8,312 bases of DNA from Planctomycetota bacterium. Lineage in GTDB: Bacteria > Planctomycetota > PUPC01. The position numbers and the translations under genes were made by a program. Below the pieces are notes generated by a model. That model ran no database searches, was not told the DNA's origin, and was given only the letters and a program-made list of their open reading frames with translations. The stretch spans positions 1 to 8,312 of the forward strand of contig PWKM01000042.1 in NCBI GenBank assembly GCA_003559755.1, read 5' to 3'. Of this stretch, positions 1 through 4,096 are shown one piece after another. Every line of letters begins with the position of its first letter. Position 1 is the stretch's first letter.

Positions 1-9
1 CGGTATGTT

Positions 10-32
10 GCGAAAAAGCAACGCTTTTTAGC
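10..32. other. Small AT-stem hairpin at left edge
   Basis: AAAAAGC (13-19) and GCTTTTT (23-29) form a perfect 7-bp stem around the loop AAC. GC (10-11) can pair with GC (31-32) across one mismatch. GTTGC at 7-11 and again at 38-42 can each pair instead with GCAAC (18-22), so alternative folds exist. It could be a weak bidirectional terminator for a gene left of the window, but there is no separate U-tract, so the role is unproven. Confidence 0.3.
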
Positions 33-60
33 CGCATGTTGCGTTAAATCATCAGCCGGC

Positions 61-303
61 CGGCATTGATGGGTGTAAGATGGGGGAATTGGTGAACGGG
101 AGAACCGGGGAAGGAGGATGGAGGGCACATTCTCCCATTCTCCCATGCTCCCATGCTCCCCTGCGCCCATGCCCCCGTGCTCCCGTGCTCCCCTGCGCCC
201 ATGCTCTCATGCGCACATGCCGCTTCCTCGCCTGCCCGCGCATCCGCCCACCCGGCATGACGGGTGTAAGATGGGGGAAATGGAGAACGGGAGAACCGGG
301 GAA
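61..303. repeat. Composite repeat: two ~52-bp direct repeats flanking an octamer array
   Basis: Copy 1 (61-112) and copy 2 (253-303) share nearly the same sequence, from CGGCAT through GGGTGTAAGATGGGGGAA to GGGAGAACCGGGGAA, differing by about three substitutions and one indel. Between them lies a pyrimidine-rich octamer array. The purine-rich ends of both copies contain GGGAGAA (98-104, 289-295), which is complementary to TTCTCCC in the array (130-136, 138-144), so the arms can fold onto the centre. Several frames stay open across it, but this follows from the 8-nt periodicity and low stop content. No frame has an SD or recognisable protein sequence, so I call it non-coding. It resembles in style the short tandem repetitive elements dispersed in some bacterial genomes; whether it is dispersed here cannot be seen from one window. 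Confidence 0.8.
128..223 (+). repeat. Tandem octamer array, 12 units of CATGCTCC type
   Basis: Twelve consecutive 8-nt units can be read without gaps: CATTCTCC twice, CATGCTCC twice, CCTGCGCC, CATGCCCC, CGTGCTCC twice, CCTGCGCC, CATGCTCT, CATGCGCA and CATGCCGC. The consensus is roughly CATGCTCC. Units degenerate towards the right end, and identical neighbours suggest duplication of adjacent units by slippage. Because 8 is not a multiple of 3, any translation cycles through three frames of the repeat and gives low-complexity peptide, which explains the spurious open frames. Confidence 0.85.
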
Positions 304-377
304 CGAGGCGGCGGGAGAGCACGACGGGGATGTCGGGCCGATCAGGGGAGGCGGGTTCCCCTTTGAACGGGTCCCAC

Positions 378-410
378 AAAAAAAAGAGCGGCCCGGGTTC
401 TCCGGACCGC
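378..410 (-). terminator. Intrinsic (Rho-independent) terminator
   Basis: On the minus strand GCGGTCCGG (410-402) pairs with CCGGGCCGC (396-388) over 9 bp with a single G-U wobble and a five-base loop AGAAC. It is followed by TC and then eight consecutive T (385-378). This is a textbook strong terminator and marks the 3' end of the short minus-strand transcript starting near 615. No gene lies immediately beyond it, only the repeat region. Confidence 0.9.
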
Positions 411-443
411 CCTGTGACTGGACTCCTAAAAGCCCGTCGGCAG

Positions 444-479
444 CTAGATTTCCAGCCACCTCTTGCGCAATTCTATCAT
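444..479 (-). CDS. Putative 11-residue peptide ORF (MIELRKRWLEI)
   Basis: The ATG at 479-477 follows a GGAGG core with six intervening bases, ideal initiation spacing, and the frame closes with TAG at 446-444. The predicted peptide MIELRKRWLEI alternates hydrophobic and basic/acidic residues and contains one Trp. Its codons (ATA, TTG, AGG and a TAG stop) are unlike the GC-ending choices of neighbouring genes, which may mean the nucleotides are constrained as RNA instead of by translation. It is far shorter than any length at which coding statistics help; the case rests on the exceptional SD and on sitting between a promoter and a terminator. It could be a leader peptide, an independent micropeptide, or a chance ATG after a ribosome-binding RNA motif. 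I recognise no peptide family. Confidence 0.4.
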   Translation of the reverse strand: MIELRKRWLEI

Positions 480-480
480 T

Positions 481-495
481 GATCACCTCCTTTCT
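481..495 (-). promoter_or_regulatory. 15-nt extended Shine-Dalgarno, full complement of 16S 3' tail
   Basis: The minus strand reads AGAAAGGAGGTGATC; the plus strand GATCACCTCCTTTCT equals the 3' terminus of 16S rRNA in many bacteria. Ordinary SD sites in this window match 6-8 bases (AGGAGG at three genes). The plus-strand bases further left do not continue as 16S rRNA, so this is not a 16S gene fragment. It lies just before the ATG at 479. Confidence 0.8.
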
Positions 496-512
496 GAGTG
501 GGGATCCGGTCG

Positions 513-613
513 GCGTCCGGGCGCTCCGAACGCTTCCGGCGGCCACCCGTCGCGGTACGTCCCCGCGACACGCAGGGGCGAACACCCCTGCCGAGAGCGG
601 TCGCGCCGCTCTC
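513..613 (-). other. Array of four consecutive RNA hairpins in the 5' leader
   Basis: On the minus-strand RNA, hairpin 1 is GAGAGCGG / CCGCTCTC (613-593, 8 bp, loop CGCGA). Hairpin 2 is GCAGGGG / CCCCTGC (591-572, 7 bp, loop TGTTCG). Hairpin 3 is GTCGCGG / CCGCGAC (569-549, 7 bp, loop GGACGTA). Hairpin 4 is GCGTTCGG / CCGGACGC (533-513, 8 bp with one U-G wobble, loop AGCGC), and flanking CCGG at 539-536 and 509-506 can extend it across an internal loop. The stems differ in sequence from one another, so this is not a tandem repeat. Hairpins 1 to 3 are separated by only one or two bases. Confidence 0.75.
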
Positions 614-621
614 TATCCACC

Positions 622-649
622 ATCATAGCAATTCCCCGACGGTTGGCAA
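622..649 (-). promoter_or_regulatory. Extended -10 sigma70-type promoter for the small RNA unit
   Basis: On the minus strand TTGCCA (649-644) is followed by a 16-bp spacer and TATGAT (627-622), with TGC directly before the -10 giving an extended -10. The -35 matches consensus at four of six positions and the -10 at five of six. A start about seven bases downstream falls near 615, just before the first hairpin. The promoter begins 44 bp past the IMP cyclohydrolase stop codon. Confidence 0.7.
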
Positions 650-665
650 GCGCCATTTCGGGGAA
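632..665. promoter_or_regulatory. 8-bp perfect inverted repeat spanning the -35 region
   Basis: TTCCCCGA (632-639) and TCGGGGAA (658-665) are perfect inverted copies separated by 18 bp, and the -35 hexamer (644-649) lies in the centre. This geometry fits an operator for a dimeric regulator. Alternatively it is a weak stem ending the upstream IMP cyclohydrolase transcript, although no U-tract follows on the minus strand. Confidence 0.45.
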
Positions 666-692
666 CTCATGGCCGGGGGCCTCGTCGGCCGG

Positions 693-1421
693 TCAGGCCC
701 GGTTCTTGTTGGCGATGCGAATCTCGACCTCGTCGGTCTCGGGGTCGATGAACTTGACCATCATCGAGACCTTGTTCTCGTCGTTCAGGGCTTCCCAATA
801 CAGGTCGCGGGTGGCGTCGATGTCGTTCAGGATTGGCATCGGTGCCGGCTCGCCTTCGAACGGCGGGAGTGGGCTGCCGTCGCCGCTGTAGGTCGAGACG
901 AGGTGGCCGATCCCGGGGATCGCGGCCGGGTAGTCGAAGAACTGGCGGGCCGGACGGTCCGGGCAGTTTCCGATCGACTTGAGTATCGCCAGTTGGTAGT
1001 CGTTGCGTTCGTCGGCGAGGTTGACCAGGCCGGCGATCCGGGCGGTGTAATTGGGTGCGTCCGGCTCGAACGTACGTTTGCGGAGGGCGGTCTCGAACGA
1101 GCCGCCGCCCGACAGGGCCTTGAAGATGGTGTCGGTCTGATCGCCGTTCGACACGATGTGCGCCCGGTTCAGCAAGCGAGCGCAGCGGTAGATGATGAGC
1201 GACGGGTCCTCGACCTTCGATGCGTCGAACGGAGCGGTTCGGACCTCGCCGCCTTCCTCGACGAACACCCGGTTCCGGCTGTTCGGGCTGCGGCCCATGA
1301 TCCAATAGACCTGGACCATCTTCTTCCCGTCGGGCGTCTGGCCGATGACGATGCCCCGCCCGGGGTACGGATTCGCCCGGAGCGTCTCCATCTGTTCCGC
1401 GGCAAGCTCTTCAATTGTCAT
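693..1421 (-). CDS. purO: PurO-type IMP cyclohydrolase
   Basis: This 242-residue protein belongs by sequence to the PurO-like IMP cyclohydrolase family (PF07826, Ntn-hydrolase-like fold). In archaea PurO closes the ring of FAICAR to give IMP, the last step of de novo purine synthesis, in the cytoplasm. Recognisable family signatures in order are NPYPGRG (17-23), YWIMGRSPNSRNRVF (39-53), EDPSLIIY (71-78), SNGDQTDTI (91-99), EPDAPNYTARI (119-129), IPGIGHLVSTYSGDG (168-182) and PLPPFEGEP (184-192). No signal peptide or membrane segment is seen. The ATG at 1421 is chosen because AGGAGG lies five bases upstream and a consensus promoter precedes it. The gene stands alone, divergent from the glycan-processing genes, with no other purine gene in the window. 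Family assignment is strong; the catalytic role is inferred from it, since bacterial members are often annotated only as IMP cyclohydrolase-like. Confidence 0.88.
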   Translation of the reverse strand: MTIEELAAEQMETLRANPYPGRGIVIGQTPDGKKMVQVYWIMGRSPNSRNRVFVEEGGEVRTAPFDASKVEDPSLIIYRCARLLNRAHIVSNGDQTDTIFKALSGGGSFETALRKRTFEPDAPNYTARIAGLVNLADERNDYQLAILKSIGNCPDRPARQFFDYPAAIPGIGHLVSTYSGDGSPLPPFEGEPAPMPILNDIDATRDLYWEALNDENKVSMMVKFIDPETDEVEIRIANKNRA

Positions 1422-1466
1422 TTCCGCCTCCTGATAAACCTCTCCCCTGTCCAGTTGTACGGCCGG

Positions 1467-1495
1467 ATTATAACGGGGGCTGGCGTCTCTTCCAA
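1467..1495 (-). promoter_or_regulatory. Sigma70-type promoter of purO
   Basis: On the minus strand TTGGAA (1495-1490) is followed by 17 bp and the perfect -10 hexamer TATAAT (1472-1467). The predicted start near 1460 gives a leader of about 39 nt to the ATG at 1421, with the SD at 1432-1427. Spacing and -10 are at consensus, and the -35 matches four of six positions. Confidence 0.75.
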
Positions 1496-1696
1496 GTCAG
1501 GAGGAAGAACGAGCGATCCAACGGCGATCATGCCGAGGGCTGGGGGGACGGAGACGGCTCTTGCCGGAGGGCCAACACGAGCACCGGCAGGTTGCCGGGA
1601 ACAAGCTGCGGTCGGTTCGACTGTCAGTGCTCTGCGCAGGGGCGAGGGGCGACTTGCCTTCAGACAATCAACCGCCCATTTTCCGGGTCGGAACGC

Positions 1697-1723
1697 TTGA
1701 TTGACAGATTTATTTGATATACT
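1697..1723 (+). promoter_or_regulatory. Probable promoter of the BNR-protein gene
   Basis: TATACT (1718-1723) is preceded by TGA, making an extended -10, and TTGATT (1697-1702) lies 15 bp upstream as a short-spaced -35. A start near 1730 leaves a ~40-nt leader carrying the SD at 1757-1762. This AT-rich patch stands out in GC-rich surroundings. It also argues against a TTG start at 1701, which would lie within the promoter. Confidence 0.55.
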
Positions 1724-1769
1724 GGTTGCATCGGCGGGTATTCTGGGTTTGAGAAGAGGAGGTGGAGAT

Positions 1770-3959
1770 ATGTCTGGAGCGATTCGGGCTGTCTTTGTGG
1801 CGGGAATCATCGCGGTCTGCTCCCTCGCATCGGCCGGAGAGGGCGTTCGCGTCCTGGTCGGTTTCGAGTGGGAAGACTTTCAGGACGGCACGATCGCGAT
1901 GGACCGGCGGGAGTTCCTCGGCGAGCCGCATACGGAGGGCCCGGCCCCCGGCTGGCGAGGCACGGAGATCGAGAAGCTGGAGGACGTGGGGCCGGACGGT
2001 TTCATGGTCATCAGCCGCCGGTCCTCGCGGGACTGGCCGCAGTCGTGGATGGTGCGGACACACGCCACCCAGGGCCAGTTCGCCTGGCGGTGCCGGTGGA
2101 CCGAGGCCCGGTGGAACTACATCGCGGCCCAGCTCAAACGGGAGCACCCGGGTCCCTGGCCCGCCCGCGAGTCGATCTACGACGCACACGACCACTTCTT
2201 CCAGCGCGAGACCCAGCTATGGCGACAGGACTGGGCCGGGCTCACCGACTGGTCGGGTTTCGAGCGGCTCCGGTTCGAGGTCACCGCCGTCGGGCAGCCG
2301 GTCAAGGTGGGAGTCCGAGTCCGCGACGGCTCCGGTCCCCGCGTCCGGAACCGGCCGACCGGCATCCGGACCGAGGTCGCCGTTTTCGTAATCCCGGCCG
2401 ACCGAACCGTGACTTGCGACGTACCGCTGGCCGAGCTGGCCCGCCTGGCCGAGCTCGACCTGACCCGGGTCCACCGCTACAACATCCGCCTGAACGGGCT
2501 GCCCTCCGGCGAGCCGCCGACCGACCTGTATCTGGACAACGTGCGCCTGGTTGCCGAAGGGGCCGAGCCGGAGCCCGAGTACCCGCTCATCGAGATGGAA
2601 GGCGAACCCCGACCGTTTGCCAGGCCTGTCGATCAGACTCCCCCGCTGGAGCGCGACCCCGCCAAACTCGAGCGCAACGAGGAACCGGTCGAACCGCTCG
2701 GCCCGGTGGTCATCAACCGCGGTGCCCCGCTCGCCAGCGGGGCGGGCCATATGCCCGGCCCCACCCACTTCGGCTGGTCCGGCGCCACGTACTTCCAGCA
2801 CGCCCGGCGGGCGGTGATCGCCTACGACAACGACCGGCTGCTGGTGGTGATGGCGGGCCGCGGCGAGGCGAACGGCGGGCTGATCGCCATCGCATCGTTC
2901 GACGGCGGCGAGACCTGGGAGGCGCCCGACCGGGAGGGCGGCGACTACACCGTTCTCCCCTGGTACATGCGGGCCGGCTACTTCGCCGACCGCTACGGGA
3001 ACGCGTTCGGCGTGGGCACTCCGAACTGCGATTCGTACAATGAGGGCCAGGACATCGCACTCCATCGGCTCGCCTTCCTCGGCGACCGGTGGGTCAAGGA
3101 CCGGTTCGCCATCGTCCACCAGGACGGGTACAAGTGCCCGGCCCAGTGCCGGGCCATCCAACTGGAGAACGGTCGTCTGTGGGCGTCGTGGACCGACGGG
3201 TTCGGCGGATCGCACGCTCGCCACTCCGACGACGACGGCTACACCTGGGCACCGTGCAAGGACGCCGCCGAGGAACCGGAGCGTCTGTTCTACTCGCCCG
3301 ACCTGGCCGACCTGGGCGAGCCGGACGCCCCGGAGCCGCCGAAGCGGGTCCTGCTCTGGCCGACCCCCGTTGTGGTGGGGCCGATGATCGTCCCGTACAA
3401 AGACAGCGTGGCCGTCGTCGGCGGCGGGCAATGGCAGGTCCACGACGGCGAGAAATGGCTCGAGCCCGAACGGCTGCCCGACCTGGGGCGCGGCCTGCTC
3501 ACCGTTACCGCCCTCGGCAACGAACGAGTGTTCATCGCACGGGGCGCCGGGTACAGCAATCGGGGCGATGAGGTGCTGGCCGACGACCTGGTGGTCTTAC
3601 ACGGCAAGGACGGCGACTGGACGAAAGACACCCTGGCCGAGGGGCGGGTCGGCAGCGCCATCGTTACCGCCAGCGGCGACGCGGTTTACTGCTTCTACGT
3701 GATGCGAATCGACGAACCGGACGACGACGAGGACGGCGAAGAAAACGGTCAGGACCCGGAGTACGAGGTCCGCTATCGGCGGTGGAAGGACGGAACGTGG
3801 GAGGAGCCGGTGACGCTCTCTACCGAGCGGCAGCGGATCAACCACCTCGCCGCCCCGCAGTACAGCCCGGCCAGCTACGCCGCCCTCTTCTGGGACTATC
3901 ACGTCGAGACCCGGGCCGATCCTTCCGAGGTGAAATTCGTCCGAGTGCCGAACAGATGA
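1770..3959 (+). CDS. Secreted BNR/sialidase-superfamily protein with N-terminal carbohydrate-binding-like domain
   Basis: This is a 729-residue exported protein. Residues 1-22 form a signal peptide with an apolar core (V8-V16) and a likely cleavage after ASA (20-22). Residues ~50-262 look like a galactose-binding/CBM11-like jelly roll: DWSGFERLRFEV from 160, then YNIRLNGLP and a closing YLDNVRLV near 254. After a proline- and glutamate-rich linker, residues ~320-729 look like a sialidase-type beta-propeller. It has two clear Asp-boxes, SFDGGETW (376-383) and SDDDGYTW (486-493). The sialidase FRIP arginine motif is not seen, so sialic acid hydrolysis should not be assumed; a different glycoside hydrolase or lyase activity, or a binding role, is possible. 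A loop at 648-664 is strongly acidic and includes DDDEDG, a DxDxDG calcium-site pattern. The ATG at 1770 is preferred over the in-frame TTG at 1701 because AGGAGG (1757-1762) is seven bases upstream and the signal peptide begins there. Confidence 0.75.
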   Translation: MSGAIRAVFVAGIIAVCSLASAGEGVRVLVGFEWEDFQDGTIAMDRREFLGEPHTEGPAPGWRGTEIEKLEDVGPDGFMVISRRSSRDWPQSWMVRTHATQGQFAWRCRWTEARWNYIAAQLKREHPGPWPARESIYDAHDHFFQRETQLWRQDWAGLTDWSGFERLRFEVTAVGQPVKVGVRVRDGSGPRVRNRPTGIRTEVAVFVIPADRTVTCDVPLAELARLAELDLTRVHRYNIRLNGLPSGEPPTDLYLDNVRLVAEGAEPEPEYPLIEMEGEPRPFARPVDQTPPLERDPAKLERNEEPVEPLGPVVINRGAPLASGAGHMPGPTHFGWSGATYFQHARRAVIAYDNDRLLVVMAGRGEANGGLIAIASFDGGETWEAPDREGGDYTVLPWYMRAGYFADRYGNAFGVGTPNCDSYNEGQDIALHRLAFLGDRWVKDRFAIVHQDGYKCPAQCRAIQLENGRLWASWTDGFGGSHARHSDDDGYTWAPCKDAAEEPERLFYSPDLADLGEPDAPEPPKRVLLWPTPVVVGPMIVPYKDSVAVVGGGQWQVHDGEKWLEPERLPDLGRGLLTVTALGNERVFIARGAGYSNRGDEVLADDLVVLHGKDGDWTKDTLAEGRVGSAIVTASGDAVYCFYVMRIDEPDDDEDGEENGQDPEYEVRYRRWKDGTWEEPVTLSTERQRINHLAAPQYSPASYAALFWDYHVETRADPSEVKFVRVPNR

Positions 3960-4024
3960 CCGGGCCGAACACGAGAATGGGCTGGCCGAGATTGTTGCGT
4001 ATGACATGACATGATGGGGTGCCG

Positions 4025-4053
4025 GCCGGCTGGAGCGGATTGGCTCCCCCGGC
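4025..4053. other. Intergenic hairpin between the first two plus-strand genes
   Basis: GCCGG (4025-4029) pairs with CCGGC (4049-4053), and the inner GGAGC (4032-4036) pairs with GCTCC (4043-4047) around a six-base loop, with a small internal loop between the stems. No U-tract follows, so it is not a standard intrinsic terminator. It may moderate read-through or protect an mRNA end between the BNR gene and the lyase-like gene. The function is inferred only from position. Confidence 0.35.
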
Positions 4054-4096
4054 GGTGCAATCATATCTGATCGATTCCTTCCTGGAGGGCATAACG

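Larger units (their letters stand above)
378..615 (-). ncRNA. Candidate ~240-nt structured RNA / micro-peptide transcript
   Basis: This is a complete small transcription unit on the minus strand: a sigma70-type promoter at 649-622, predicted start near 615, and an intrinsic terminator ending in eight U at 378. In transcript order it holds four consecutive hairpins (613-593, 591-572, 569-549, 533-513), a 15-nt SD-like run perfectly complementary to the usual bacterial 16S 3' tail (495-481), an 11-codon ORF (479-444), a short linker and the terminator. The first stem begins within about two nucleotides of the predicted 5' end. It starts 44 bp past the IMP cyclohydrolase stop but has its own promoter, so it is not merely that gene's 3' UTR. 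It matches no RNA family that I recognise; I see no tRNA, 6S, tmRNA, SRP or known riboswitch features. It may be a regulatory RNA, a leader-peptide transcript, or a micro-peptide mRNA. The boundaries and the existence of the transcript are inferred from sequence signals only. Confidence 0.6.
1422..1769. other. Divergent intergenic region carrying two promoters
   Basis: This 348-bp gap separates the minus-strand purO gene from the plus-strand BNR-protein gene. It holds the purO promoter (1467-1495) on the left and the BNR-gene promoter (1697-1723) on the right. The middle ~200 bp contains a short perfect hairpin, CCGGCA (1584-1589) / TGCCGG (1593-1598) with a three-base loop. I find no credible gene, RNA gene or further repeat there. 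Frames open across it lack start signals and recognisable sequence. Confidence 0.7.

Noticed and set aside
481..495. Fragment of a 16S rRNA gene on the plus strand
   Set aside because: Only the last 15 bases match the 16S tail; the preceding bases do not resemble the conserved helix 44/45 region, while the minus-strand reading is a well-placed SD.
52..585. 177-codon minus-strand frame covering the hairpins, SD, terminator and octamer repeat
   Set aside because: It reads through a strong intrinsic terminator and a tandem repeat and has no SD; the GTG inside the SD run has no spacing for initiation.
623..670. 15-codon minus-strand ORF (MSSPKWRLPTVGELL) after purO
   Set aside because: No SD precedes it and it overlaps the -35/-10 of the small RNA promoter.
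498..1700. 400-codon open frame on the plus strand opposite purO
   Set aside because: It overlaps purO, the small RNA unit and both divergent promoters; its translation is the typical antisense pattern of a GC-rich gene.
2217..3443. 408-codon open frame on the minus strand opposite the BNR gene
   Set aside because: Antisense shadow of a gene with signal peptide, SD and Asp-boxes; its translation is low-information and matches nothing I recognise.
3994..4030. GTTGCGT followed by GCCGGCCGGC, similar to 38-64
   Set aside because: The two motifs are spaced differently (27 versus 17 bp) and the intervening sequence does not align, so a shared repeat is not supported.
4040..4069. Possible internal promoter TTGGCT ... 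CATATC/TATCTG before the lyase-like gene
   Set aside because: Both hexamers are poor matches and the -35 falls inside a hairpin; not enough to call.
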